64,000 bases of DNA from Myxococcales bacterium (lineage in GTDB: Bacteria > Myxococcota_A > Polyangia > Polyangiales > Houyiibacteriaceae): assembly GCA_019637115.1 (NCBI GenBank), contig JAHBWH010000016.1, positions 1-64,000 on the forward strand, in the 5' to 3' direction. This document shows, one piece after another, positions 16,999 through 25,461 of the stretch. The position numbers were made by a program, and so were the translations under genes. The first letter of the stretch is position 1; each line of letters starts with the position of its first letter. Below the pieces are notes generated by a model, which was not told the DNA's origin, did no database searches, and was given only the letters and a program-made list of their open reading frames with translations.

Positions 16999-18164
16999 GA
17001 TCGGAGCTCGGCGAGCGCTTCGTCGATGGCCTCGAAGAGCCGGTCGACGTCGCTCGTGTCGTTGTAGACGTGGGGCGCGACGCGCAGCGCGCGGCGCTCG
17101 CCGGCGCGCCGGTGGCTGGTGACGACGCCACGCGTTCGGAGCGCGGCGCAGACCTGCTCGACGCCGCCCTCCGCGAGCTCCGGGAAGCCGAGCGCCAGGT
17201 GGCTGCCACGGGCGTCCCGTGGCGTGAGCACCGAGAGCCCTCGCGCGTCGGCGTTCTCGATCACGAGGTCTCCGAGGGCGACGAGGTGCGCGCGCACGAC
17301 CGCCATGCCGAGCGTCTTCAGCCGCTCGAGGCCGAGGCGCGTCAACATGGCGGGGAGCGGCGCGGGCGCCCCGGCGGCCAGCCGGCGCGCGTCGGGCGCG
17401 AGCGCCGTCTGGCGGTCGAAGGTGTAGGGATCGGCCCCCGCGATCCAACCGCTCGCGACGGGAACGAGCGACCCGAGGAGCGCCGATCGGACCTGGATCC
17501 AGCCGAGGTCCCACGCGCCGAGCAGCCATTTATGGCCGCCGCCGACGAGGAAGTCCGCGCCCGTCGCCGCCGCATCGAAGGGGTACGCGCCGACGCTCTG
17601 GTAGACGTCCAGACCGAGGAGCGCGCCGTGGCGCTCGCAGGCTGCCCGAAGGGGGGCGACGTCGAGGCGGGCGCCGGTGACCGTCGTCGAGCACGAGGCG
17701 AACGCGAGGAGGGTGCGATCGTCGATGGCTTCAGCGACACGCTCCGCGTCGATCGAGAGCCCGTCGCGCGACGGAACGACGACGAGCTCACCCCCGTGCG
17801 CCGCGAAGGCGCGGAAGATCACCTCGGCGCTCGGGAACTCGAGATCCGTCGTGACGATCCGGTTTCGTCGCGCGCGCGGGTCGAAGGCGCTCATCAGCCG
17901 TCCGAGCAGCGCCGAGGCGTTCTGGTCCACCCAGACCGAGCCCGTGGGGGCGTTGATGAGCTCTGCGAGCGCGTCGCAGAACGCGAGCTGCTCGGCGTAG
18001 AGATCGCCGAAGGTCGCGTCTTCGAAGCGCTCCATCGCGTCGGCCCACCGCAGGTGGGTCTCGCGGGCCTCGCGAGGTGGGAGCCCCACCGAACACGCGT
18101 TGAGGTAGACCCGCCCTTCGGCGCCCGGGAAGCTGGAGCGGAGCGAGTCGGGCGGCGCGAGCAT
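16995..18164 (-). CDS. Kynureninase-like class V PLP enzyme
   Basis: 389 residues of the fold-type I, class V aminotransferase family. The PLP-binding Lys212 lies in GGGHKWLLG and the cofactor-pyridine Asp186 in LGLDVYQSVG. A FASCSTTVTG segment follows the kynureninase/isopenicillin-epimerase pattern. The HKWLLG motif is not the usual kynureninase active-site context, so the exact reaction (C-C cleavage of a kynurenine, or another beta-elimination) is open. The start overlaps the stop of the TDO-like gene by one base (TGATG) and the stop overlaps the methyltransferase start. Confidence 0.82.
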   Translation of the reverse strand: MLAPPDSLRSSFPGAEGRVYLNACSVGLPPREARETHLRWADAMERFEDATFGDLYAEQLAFCDALAELINAPTGSVWVDQNASALLGRLMSAFDPRARRNRIVTTDLEFPSAEVIFRAFAAHGGELVVVPSRDGLSIDAERVAEAIDDRTLLAFASCSTTVTGARLDVAPLRAACERHGALLGLDVYQSVGAYPFDAAATGADFLVGGGHKWLLGAWDLGWIQVRSALLGSLVPVASGWIAGADPYTFDRQTALAPDARRLAAGAPAPLPAMLTRLGLERLKTLGMAVVRAHLVALGDLVIENADARGLSVLTPRDARGSHLALGFPELAEGGVEQVCAALRTRGVVTSHRRAGERRALRVAPHVYNDTSDVDRLFEAIDEALAELRS

Positions 18165-19216
18165 CAATCCTCCGGAGCGGTGTCCGAGGCGACGGCCGTG
18201 TCGACGGCGGCGGGGTCGATGGAGTCCACGACCGCGGGCTCGACGCCCGATGCGACGCCCGACGCAACGTCGCTGGATGCCGCACCCGACGCCGCGTCGA
18301 GGGCGGCCGCGTCGCTCGACGGAGCCCCGGGGTCGTTCGCTGGCTCGCGGGCGGCGCCCGGCGCGAAGCCGCCGTCGCGGCTCCAGCTCCGCGTCATGCG
18401 CACGCGCACGTCCCAGAGGGCGGGGAAGAGCGCGCGCTTCATCCGCACCTCGAGGGCCTTCGTCGGGTAGCCGTCGAGCGCGAGCACCTCGCGATCGACC
18501 CCGATGGTCCGACGCACCAACATGAAGTGCACCACGAGCCAGAGCTGGAAGGCCTCGTCGAGATCCAAGAGCTGCTCGCAGAGGCCGAGCATCGGCGGGT
18601 CGCGCCGGTCGTCTCCGTAGAGGGCGTCCAGATCGAGGCCTCGTCGGGTGAGCGCGCGCGTGAGCGCCGCGGCGAGCGCGGGGGCGGCCGCGAGCTTGAA
18701 CCCGGCGAATCCTGGCGACTGCAGGCCGCTCCCCTGGCCCAGACTGCGCCGGATCACCTGGAAGGCGGCCGGCGTGAGCGTCTCGAGCACGCGGATCTCG
18801 TCGACCATCGCGACCAGGGCGCGGCGCATCCGCTCGACGGAGAATCGCGCGTCGTCGAGTCGATCGTCGTCGAGGGCAGCGACGAAGCGGACCGCCTCGT
18901 GACCGAGGAGCTTGAGCCAGAGCTCCTGGGCCTGGTGCGTGATTTGGAAGAGGAGCTCGTCGGGGTGCACGAGCTGCTCGGGCGGCGTCTGCAGGCCGAG
19001 CAGCTCCTGGCTCCGCACGTAGACCTCGTAGTCGAGCTCTCCCGCGCCCACGCGGGCGTCGAGCTCGGGGTGATGGATTGGCGCCGCGAGCGCGTCGGCC
19101 AGCGCGCGCCACGCGGGCGCGGCGCCACGGTCGAACGTGCCCGAACGATCCGCCAACGGGGGGCGGCTGCTCCGGCGCTCCGCGCGCTCCTCCGTGTTCT
19201 TCGAACGATGCTTCAC
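18164..19216 (-). CDS. Divergent tryptophan 2,3-dioxygenase-like heme protein
   Basis: 350 residues; helical TDO fold across ~35-280. From remembered Xanthomonas TDO positions, the following appear retained: substrate-base His55 (His94 in FQITHQ), heme-ligand His240 (His230 in FQLWLVVH), Phe51 (Phe90), Arg117 (Arg156) and Ser124 (Ser163). Tyr113 is replaced by Phe152. The glycine-rich GTGGSSG loop carrying Thr254, which contacts tryptophan, is replaced by unrelated residues after RRTIG. An acidic Ala/Ser/Asp tail of ~65 residues is unusual. The GTG start at 19216 is supported by an AAAGGAGA ribosome site. It leads the operon; the substrate may not be free tryptophan. Confidence 0.85.
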   Translation of the reverse strand: MKHRSKNTEERAERRSSRPPLADRSGTFDRGAAPAWRALADALAAPIHHPELDARVGAGELDYEVYVRSQELLGLQTPPEQLVHPDELLFQITHQAQELWLKLLGHEAVRFVAALDDDRLDDARFSVERMRRALVAMVDEIRVLETLTPAAFQVIRRSLGQGSGLQSPGFAGFKLAAAPALAAALTRALTRRGLDLDALYGDDRRDPPMLGLCEQLLDLDEAFQLWLVVHFMLVRRTIGVDREVLALDGYPTKALEVRMKRALFPALWDVRVRMTRSWSRDGGFAPGAAREPANDPGAPSSDAAALDAASGAASSDVASGVASGVEPAVVDSIDPAAVDTAVASDTAPED

Positions 19217-19295
19217 GTTCGTCTCTCCTTTCGGCGCGCCATGAGGGCTCGCGCACCGGTAGCCCGGTCTCTTGGACGATGCGTCAGGTTCGAAT

Positions 19296-19310
19296 CCGGG
19301 GGCTCCCCGG
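19296..19310. terminator. Short perfect GC hairpin, possible terminator
   Basis: CCGGGG-GCT-CCCCGG forms a perfect 6-bp stem with a 3-nt loop between the response-regulator stop and the TDO-like gene. There is no T-run, so factor-independent termination is uncertain. Confidence 0.25.
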
Positions 19311-19362
19311 TACGAGGGAGGTGGGAGCGGTGGGACGACGATCGACGCCGTCCAACCGACCG

Positions 19363-19737
19363 CTAACGAGCGCAGAGGCTGCGCAGGCGACGGGCGAGCG
19401 ACGCGCCGTCCCCGCCCTTCTCGATGTAGGCGTCGGCGCCGACCTCGCTCGCGAGGCGACGCAGCTCTGCGGCGTCCTCGCTCGAGTAGAGGACGAAGCG
19501 CGTGTCGCCCCCTTCGAGGTTCTTCTTCAGCACCTGCAGCAGGTGCGGACCGGAGAGGGCCGGGATGTTCACGTCGAGGAGCACGACGTTCGGCCGCATG
19601 CGGCGCACCAGGTTCGACACGCCGATCGGCGAGGAGCTCGTCTCGACGTCGAAACCCTCGAGGCGAAGGAAGCGCCGGACCATGTCGAGCTGCTCCTCGT
19701 CGTCGTCGACCACGAGGACGCTGAGGCGCTCAACCAT
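19363..19737 (-). CDS. Stand-alone response regulator receiver
   Basis: 124 residues, a single CheY-like receiver. Acidic pocket DDD near residues 11-13, phospho-acceptor Asp in VVLLDVNIPALSG, switch Ser in LYSSED, and the conserved Lys in IEKGG. No output domain. Its start overlaps the end of the hybrid histidine kinase gene by 8 nt, so it is the last gene of the FIST-kinase-regulator operon and probably accepts phosphate from that kinase. Confidence 0.92.
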   Translation of the reverse strand: MVERLSVLVVDDDEEQLDMVRRFLRLEGFDVETSSSPIGVSNLVRRMRPNVVLLDVNIPALSGPHLLQVLKKNLEGGDTRFVLYSSEDAAELRRLASEVGADAYIEKGGDGASLARRLRSLCAR

Positions 19738-21832
19738 GGACCCTCTTCGGCAAGAAGCGACGCAGGGTCGAGAGCAGCTCCTCGCGGTCGACGGGTTTCG
19801 TCAGGTATGCCGAGCAGCCCGCCTCGAACGCCCGATCGCGGTCTTCTTGGCTCGCGTGCGCCGTGAGGGCGATGACCGGGACGTGCCCACAGCGCGGGTC
19901 CGCCTTGATGCGCTTGGTCGCGCCCCAACCGTCGAGCCGAGGCAGCGAGAGATCCATCAGGATGACGTCCGGCACCTGCGACGACGCGCGCTCGACCCCG
20001 ACCTCTCCGTCCTCGGCCTCGAAGACCTCGAACTCCGGATAGAGGTAGCGACGCACGAGATCGCGGTTCTGCTCGACGTCCTCGACGTAGAGGACGCGCG
20101 CCCGGCTCGACACGATCGCCCGGCGCTGCAGCACGTGCTGCTTGGCGTGGTCGACCACGCGATCGATCGCGCTGCCGCCCTTCTGGATGATCTGGGCGAA
20201 GCCCTTGCGGAGGACCTGCGACTCCTGATCGTCGAGATCCTTGGCGGTCAAGACGATCACCGGGAAGGTCATGCCCTCTTCGCGCAGCCGTCGGAGCACG
20301 TCGAAGCCGTCGAGCCCCGGCATCATGATGTCGAGGATCATGAGCGAGGGCGGAGACACGCGGACCCGGAGCATCGCCTCGTTGCCGTCCTTCGCCTCGG
20401 TCGCCGTGAAGCCTGCGCTCCGGAGCGCGCGCGAGACGATGTCGCGCGTCTGAGGGTCGTCGTCGACGACGAGGACGTCGCGCGCGCCAGGCGCCACCGC
20501 CTTGCGGACCGCGCCGATCAGGTGGTCCTGCTCGACGGGCTTGACGAGGTACTCGAAGGCGCCGAGCGCGAAGCCGCGCGCGCGCTGCTCCTCCACCGAG
20601 AGGATGACGACCGGAATCGACGCGGTCCGTGGGTCGCCCTTCAGCTTGCCGAGCACCGACCAGCCGCTCAGCTGCGGGAGGTGGATGTCGAGGAGGATGA
20701 CGGTCGGTCGGTGCTCGCGCGCGAGCCGGAGGCCCTCGACGCCGTCGGCGGCGACGAGAAGCTTCAACCCTGCGGCCTCGAGGTGCCCCCGCACCAGGGT
20801 CTGCAAGAGCGGGTCGTCGTCGACGAGCAGCACTGTGGCGCCCTCGATCGACACCGGCCCTTCGACCGCGGGGCCGCGTACGATCGGCGCTTGGTCGCTC
20901 TGGCCGTCGCTCTCGAGGCAACCCCGGAGGAAGACAGTGAAGGTCGTCCCACGGCCCGGGCTGCTCTGCACGTCGATGGTGCCGTCGAGCACGCGCACCA
21001 GCTCGTTGACGATGGCGAGGCCGAGGCCGGTGCCGCCGACGCGACGCGTCCGCGACCCGTCGACCTGTCTGAACTTCTCGAAGATGTGTGGGAGCTGATC
21101 GGGCGGGATGCCGACGCCCGTGTCCTCGATCCTGAGGATGAGCGTCGTCCCCTTGCTGGAGGCGTCGATGACGATCTCCCCCATCTCCGTGAACTTCGCG
21201 GCGTTGGACAGCAGGTTCAGGCAGATCTGGCGGAGCTTCAGCCCGTCCGTGAAGGCGTGGCGCGCCTCGGGCGCGACCTGCACCGTCAGATCGACGTCCT
21301 TGCCGCGGAGAAGCTCGCGCACGGTCGCCGCGGCGTCGCCGACCAGCTCCTCGACGTCCACGTTCTCCTTCACCGCCTCGACGTGGCCGGCCTCGATCTT
21401 CGACAGATCGAGGATGTCGTTGATGAGCGCGAGCAGGGTCTTCGCGTTCTTCTTCACCGTCGCGAGGTCCCGGCGGCCGTGGGGAGTGAGGCGCTCGCCC
21501 TCCTCGCGGGTGAGGAGGTCGCAGTACCCGATGATCCCGTTCAGCGGGGTTCGGATCTCATGCGAGAAGTTGGCGAGGAACTCGCTCTTCAGGCGCGACG
21601 CCTCTTCGACCTCGCGCGCCCGGTCTTCCGCCTGCTTCCGCGCCTCCGAGAGCTGCCGCGCGAGGCGGTCGAGATCCTCGTTCTGCTGCCGGATGATCTC
21701 CATCTGCAGGGCGCGCTGCTGGAAGCTTGCGACCGCGCGTCGCGCGACTCGGTTGCGCTCCATGAGCTCCGCCTTCAAGCGGGCGTTCTCGGCGAGCAAT
21801 GACTCGTAGCTCGGTTCGTTCGATCCGTGCAT
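19730..21832 (-). CDS. Hybrid sensor histidine kinase with three receiver domains
   Basis: 700 residues, soluble. A coiled coil (~10-85) precedes the HisKA domain with phosphorylatable His91 (FSHEIRTPLNG) and the ATPase domain with N, G1 and G2 boxes (LLSNAAKF, DTGVGIP, GGTGLGLAI). Three receivers follow, at ~345-460, ~465-580 and ~590-700, with acceptor Asp in ILLDIHLP, ILDIMMP and LMDLSLP. There is no sensor domain, so input should come from a partner; the FIST-domain protein encoded 53 nt upstream is the obvious candidate. Multi-receiver kinases of this kind are typical of Myxococcota phosphorelays. Confidence 0.95.
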   Translation of the reverse strand: MHGSNEPSYESLLAENARLKAELMERNRVARRAVASFQQRALQMEIIRQQNEDLDRLARQLSEARKQAEDRAREVEEASRLKSEFLANFSHEIRTPLNGIIGYCDLLTREEGERLTPHGRRDLATVKKNAKTLLALINDILDLSKIEAGHVEAVKENVDVEELVGDAAATVRELLRGKDVDLTVQVAPEARHAFTDGLKLRQICLNLLSNAAKFTEMGEIVIDASSKGTTLILRIEDTGVGIPPDQLPHIFEKFRQVDGSRTRRVGGTGLGLAIVNELVRVLDGTIDVQSSPGRGTTFTVFLRGCLESDGQSDQAPIVRGPAVEGPVSIEGATVLLVDDDPLLQTLVRGHLEAAGLKLLVAADGVEGLRLAREHRPTVILLDIHLPQLSGWSVLGKLKGDPRTASIPVVILSVEEQRARGFALGAFEYLVKPVEQDHLIGAVRKAVAPGARDVLVVDDDPQTRDIVSRALRSAGFTATEAKDGNEAMLRVRVSPPSLMILDIMMPGLDGFDVLRRLREEGMTFPVIVLTAKDLDDQESQVLRKGFAQIIQKGGSAIDRVVDHAKQHVLQRRAIVSSRARVLYVEDVEQNRDLVRRYLYPEFEVFEAEDGEVGVERASSQVPDVILMDLSLPRLDGWGATKRIKADPRCGHVPVIALTAHASQEDRDRAFEAGCSAYLTKPVDREELLSTLRRFLPKRVHG

Positions 21833-21885
21833 GGGGCTCCGTACTCATTCTCTCATCGAATGGCGTGCGATTCGGTTGTCGTCGC

Positions 21886-23052
21886 TCAGTCGTCAGAACC
21901 GAAGGCGAGCGCCGTCAGCGTCGTGTTGATGTGAAAGCCGCAGTAAATCTCGAAGAAGCAGTTCGCGCCCACGCTCGGCGGCGCGGAGCGGAAGGCGTCC
22001 GAGAGCTGCGGGACGGTCTCGGATCCCTGCGCGAGCCAGTAGCGACCCGAGCAGTGGAAGAGCAGCGAGGCTTGGGGGTTCGGGACCTGCTCGGGGAGCT
22101 CCTTCGTGAAGAAGTCCTTCGTCATCTGGGGCATGTCACCGAGCTCCATGAGCTCGAGGGTGCTGTCCTCCTCGAGCACGTTCGCGCAGAGGATCGAGCC
22201 ATCGGGCAGGGGCTTCCACGGCGAGCGCATGAAGTACTCGCGCCCGACCCGGAGGGCGAGCGACGTCTTCGCGAAGCCCCGCGGGAGCCCGAACTCGAGC
22301 TCGTCGACGCCGACCCCGAGGAGGTCGGCGTAGTGCTGCGCGGCGGGCTTGCCGTCGATCTCGAGGGCGCGGGTGCCGGTCTCGTCGTCGACCTTGGTGA
22401 TCGTCAGGGTCCGCCCCGTCGGCCGGTAGGGGTGCGCACGCAGCGCGGCCCAGGGGGCGTTGGTCTTGAAGAGCGCGACCAGCACGCCGTCGTCGAAGAC
22501 CTCACCGTCGAGGTGAAGAATCGCCCGCTGCTTCGCGGGATCGCTCTCGGTATCGCCGGCGCCGCCGCCCACGGTGACGAGCCCCTGGTTCTTCTCCATG
22601 ACGCCGAGGAGGAGCTCCTCTTTCTTCCACTTGAAGCCGTCGTCGACGACGACGCCGACGGTGTTTCGGGTGTCGAGATCACCTCGCTTGACCCCGAGCT
22701 CGCTGGCCGCGGCCTCGATCGCGTCGGAGCCGGCGCCGAGGGCGTTCATTCCGAGGTTCGTGCCAGCGCCGAGGCCGACCTCGAAGTCGCCCGAGAACGC
22801 GCCGAGCACGGCGGTGCCGTGGTGGATGCCCTCGCGATCGATCTCGCCGCCGCTGCTCCACCCGATGAGCCGCGTCGTGGAGGGGAGTCGGTCGCGGAGC
22901 GCGCGGTTGAGGCCGAGGTGATCCACCTTCGGATCGGCGACGAGGACCGCGAGCTTCGGCTGGCCGCCTCGCAGGCCCGCGACGAGCTCGTCCGCCATCG
23001 CCACGGGATCCTTCGCCTCTGCCCTCACGCTCTCGAGCGCGACTTTGCTCAT
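21886..23052 (-). CDS. FIST-domain sensory protein
   Basis: 388 residues with FIST_N (~30-220; IGWSSGGEI and GGGAGDTE motifs) and FIST_C (~230-375) domains, a module proposed to bind small ligands such as amino acids in signalling proteins. No signal peptide. An AGGAGG ribosome site lies 8 nt before the ATG at 23052. As first gene of an operon with a sensorless hybrid kinase and a receiver it probably supplies the ligand input. A TCCCC-N6-GGGGA palindrome lies 122 nt upstream of the start, the same motif found in front of the sigma-54 activator and cytochrome genes. Confidence 0.9.
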   Translation of the reverse strand: MSKVALESVRAEAKDPVAMADELVAGLRGGQPKLAVLVADPKVDHLGLNRALRDRLPSTTRLIGWSSGGEIDREGIHHGTAVLGAFSGDFEVGLGAGTNLGMNALGAGSDAIEAAASELGVKRGDLDTRNTVGVVVDDGFKWKKEELLLGVMEKNQGLVTVGGGAGDTESDPAKQRAILHLDGEVFDDGVLVALFKTNAPWAALRAHPYRPTGRTLTITKVDDETGTRALEIDGKPAAQHYADLLGVGVDELEFGLPRGFAKTSLALRVGREYFMRSPWKPLPDGSILCANVLEEDSTLELMELGDMPQMTKDFFTKELPEQVPNPQASLLFHCSGRYWLAQGSETVPQLSDAFRSAPPSVGANCFFEIYCGFHINTTLTALAFGSDD

Positions 23053-23415
23053 GCTACTGCCTCCTGGGGCGCGCGACGTCGCGCTCCCGCGATGCGTCGG
23101 GGAGGGAGTCGGAGTGCCCACGTGTTCGATCCGAAAGGGGTTTGAGTCTAGCTGATTGGGTCGTCGTAAAGCGTCCCCCGTTTGGGGGAGAAATGGGCGA
23201 TATGTCGTGCTCCTGAGGCCGATGCTGTCTCATCTCGTACGCTCGCCGTCGGGCCGTCGGGTGGGCCGCGAGGCGCAGATGTAGTTCGGCCGGCGCCAAC
23301 GACTCCGCTGACGCCGGCCGATGGGGTGTGAGTCGATCGTGAGTCGAGGGGCCGTCGGGCTCAGGAACTCGAGAAGCCGTCCGAGTGAGTCGGGAGAGTC
23401 AGGGACGACCGGCGT
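23053..23415. other. Non-coding gap upstream of the FIST operon
   Basis: Contains the FIST operon leader and the palindrome at 23174-23189. No GG-N10-GC sigma-54 promoter and no convincing -35/-10 pair was found. The right part separates it from the 3' end of the cytochrome gene; nothing else is recognised. Confidence 0.5.
23174..23189. promoter_or_regulatory. Palindromic operator TCCCC-N6-GGGGA, site 1
   Basis: TCCCC-CGTTTG-GGGGA, perfect 5-bp arms with a 6-nt spacer, 122-137 nt upstream of the FIST start. The spacing and arms are identical to sites 3 and 4 at the cytochrome/activator promoter, suggesting the same protein binds here. Confidence 0.6.
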
Positions 23416-25206
23416 TCAGAGGCCGCTTCGTGGGTGTGTGGTGTGACACGAGTCGGTGCATTGCTGGAACGACTCGACGTCGCCGCCGATGTACATGTTG
23501 TCCGACGCGCCGAAGAGCGGCTCGTGCCACGCGGGATAATCGGTGTGACAGGAGAGGCACGCGGCCTTGCTGGTCCGCTGGATGCTCGCCTCGTCGAGAT
23601 GGCACGACGAGCAATTCGCCAGGTCCGCGCCGAAGCGGTTCGAGCGCGAGTGGATGAAATGCACGCGCACCTGGATGGGACCCTCGAGCTCGAAGGCGAG
23701 GGGGACGTGGCAGCCGTTGCAAGCCGCGCGGTTGTCGTTGGCGTGCAGCACGGTGCCGAGGTCGCCGCCCCCTTGGTGGCAGGTGTTGCACGGACCGGTG
23801 CCGAGGGCCGCCTCGGTGCGCACTGGCGTGCCGACCTGGATCTCGATCGTCCGCGAGCGCGGGATGTCCTGACCGAGGTAGACGCGGCGCCCCTTGATGG
23901 TCGCGAGGTAGGTGCCAGGAGCGGCGTCGGCAGGGATGTGGAAGGTCATCGTGTCACCCACCGGGTCGTCCCACTGCGGGTTCCCTGGGGTGAACGCGCC
24001 GCCGAAGACGATCGGCGAGCTCGGGAAGAGCGCGAACTCCGAGTAGACGCCATCGACGGCGGGGGTGCCGACGACGTGCGTCTGGTCGAAGAGGAAGGTC
24101 TCGAGGGACGCGACGCTGAAGATCGGCTGGATGTCCTGCGCGGGGCCGATGATCTGCCCCATCAGCATCCGCTCGCGGTGCTTACGGCGATAGTACGTCG
24201 CCGAGGGATCGATGAACGCGAAGGCGCGGTAGTAGGAGATGCCCGCCGGATCGCCCGCCAAGACCTCGTTGTAGGTGGGCAGCGAGCCCGGCGGGTGAAG
24301 GCGATTGCCGCTGCCGTCGCGCAGCGTGATCTGGAACGTGACGTCCGTGCCGGGGGCGTAGGTGCCGTCCGCCAGGGGCGGGGTGACGGGCTCGAGGTCG
24401 ATGTCGAAGCCGTAGTCGTAGGGCGGGTTCGCCTGCTGAGTGACGGGGATCGTGAAGAGCTGCGTGGGGCTCTGATTCCACCAGAGTGCGAGCGCGGTCG
24501 TGCGCGGCCGCATCTTGAAGGTGCGGCTCGGGCGCGTGGAGTTGCGGACCTCGACGAGGCCCTCCTCCTGGAACGCCGTCGCGCCGCCGCAATCCTCACG
24601 GCTCGGGCAGTCGTACGTCCACTGCATCGCGCGCATGCGCCGGATGAAGAAGTCGTCCGCGGGCGAGCGCTGGTCCTCGCGTCCGGCGTTGACGATCGTG
24701 GGCTCCCCCGTGAGACGCCCTCGGTCGTCGACCTGCCAGAGGATGAAGATGTTGGGGCGCTCCATCCACTTCGCGCCGCGGTAGTACGCGCGCCGGACCC
24801 ATGTACCGTCCGGGTTCGGCAGCCCGATGAAGTCGTATTCCTCGCGATCGACGCCGCGCCAGTCGAGGTGGGCGAACGCGCCCGTCGTCGCGAGACTCGA
24901 CACTCCTTGGTCGCTCGCGACGTCGTTGAACGCCCGCAGATCGATCTGGTCGAGGAAGAAGCGCTGGCCTGCGCGGACGTTCAGCGGAACACCGATCCCG
25001 TTCTCGACCTCGATCGCGAGCCCGACCGGGGTGTTCGGGGTGGTGGGCTCGTCCGTCACGATCTCGACCGGGCGGGGCGGCCCGAAGAGCGCTTCGCTCC
25101 CCGCCTCGACCTCGTCGCCCGAGGCGGAGCCGTCGCAAGCGACGCCCAGGAACATCGGGGTGAGCAACACCCATCTCCAAGCACCGGACGTCGACATTGG
25201 CTTCAT
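23416..25206 (-). CDS. Exported pentaheme c-type cytochrome lipoprotein
   Basis: 596 residues. Signal peptide ends LGVAC, a lipobox, followed by an acidic linker. Residues ~35-460 form a large beta-rich region with no clear family. The last ~125 residues hold four CxxCH heme sites (CNTCH, CNGCH, CSSCH, CLSCH) and a fifth variant, CTDSCH. The layout recalls OmcA/MtrC-like surface multiheme proteins but with fewer hemes. It probably moves electrons at the outer face of the cell. The ATG at 25206 follows GGAGGT. A sigma-54-type promoter and three palindromic sites lie upstream, shared with the divergent activator gene. Confidence 0.88.
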   Translation of the reverse strand: MKPMSTSGAWRWVLLTPMFLGVACDGSASGDEVEAGSEALFGPPRPVEIVTDEPTTPNTPVGLAIEVENGIGVPLNVRAGQRFFLDQIDLRAFNDVASDQGVSSLATTGAFAHLDWRGVDREEYDFIGLPNPDGTWVRRAYYRGAKWMERPNIFILWQVDDRGRLTGEPTIVNAGREDQRSPADDFFIRRMRAMQWTYDCPSREDCGGATAFQEEGLVEVRNSTRPSRTFKMRPRTTALALWWNQSPTQLFTIPVTQQANPPYDYGFDIDLEPVTPPLADGTYAPGTDVTFQITLRDGSGNRLHPPGSLPTYNEVLAGDPAGISYYRAFAFIDPSATYYRRKHRERMLMGQIIGPAQDIQPIFSVASLETFLFDQTHVVGTPAVDGVYSEFALFPSSPIVFGGAFTPGNPQWDDPVGDTMTFHIPADAAPGTYLATIKGRRVYLGQDIPRSRTIEIQVGTPVRTEAALGTGPCNTCHQGGGDLGTVLHANDNRAACNGCHVPLAFELEGPIQVRVHFIHSRSNRFGADLANCSSCHLDEASIQRTSKAACLSCHTDYPAWHEPLFGASDNMYIGGDVESFQQCTDSCHTTHPRSGL

Positions 25207-25228
25207 GCGCACCTCCACACCTCGCACC

Positions 25229-25244
25229 AGCAGATGTCGTGCCA
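25229..25244 (-). promoter_or_regulatory. Sigma-54 (-24/-12) promoter of the cytochrome gene
   Basis: The minus strand reads TGGCACGACATCTGCT: GG and GC separated by exactly 10 nt, with only one mismatch (C for T) to the core TGGCACG-N4-TTGCW. The expected transcript start near 25218 leaves a 12-nt leader containing GGAGGT directly before the ATG. The adjacent divergent gene encodes a sigma-54 activator. Confidence 0.7.
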
Positions 25245-25294
25245 CCACGGCAATCGTGCGCTCTCGACGGAAGAACCGAAGGTCCGCGTTGGTG

Positions 25295-25310
25295 TCGCCA
25301 GTTTGGGGGT
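25295..25310. promoter_or_regulatory. Palindromic operator, degenerate site 2
   Basis: TCGCC-AGTTTG-GGGGT keeps the 16-nt layout with one substitution in each arm. It lies about 84 nt upstream of the predicted sigma-54 start, a typical enhancer distance. Confidence 0.4.
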
Positions 25311-25332
25311 GTCTCGTTTCGTACAGATCTGC

Positions 25333-25348
25333 TCCCCAATATGGGGGA
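25333..25348. promoter_or_regulatory. Palindromic operator TCCCC-N6-GGGGA, site 3
   Basis: TCCCC-AATATG-GGGGA, perfect arms, about 122 nt upstream of the predicted sigma-54 transcription start of the cytochrome gene. Confidence 0.6.
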
Positions 25349-25461
25349 AACGTGCGTCGCATTGCTTGCCATCGTGGGCGACTTGCGGGTACGTCAACGT
25401 CGTGGGCGCGGCTGTACGATTTCCATCGTTGCTCCATCTCCGACACGTGATCGCGCCGTCC

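Noticed and set aside
19240..19305. tRNA-like T-arm (GGTTCGAATCC)
   Set aside because: The flanking sequence does not form an acceptor stem or anticodon arm, and the T stem has a mismatch; the region instead contains a simple 6-bp hairpin.
23053..23170. Sigma-54 promoter for the FIST operon
   Set aside because: No GG-N10-GC element was found on the minus strand between the palindrome and the FIST start; GTGGGCACTCC has wrong spacing.
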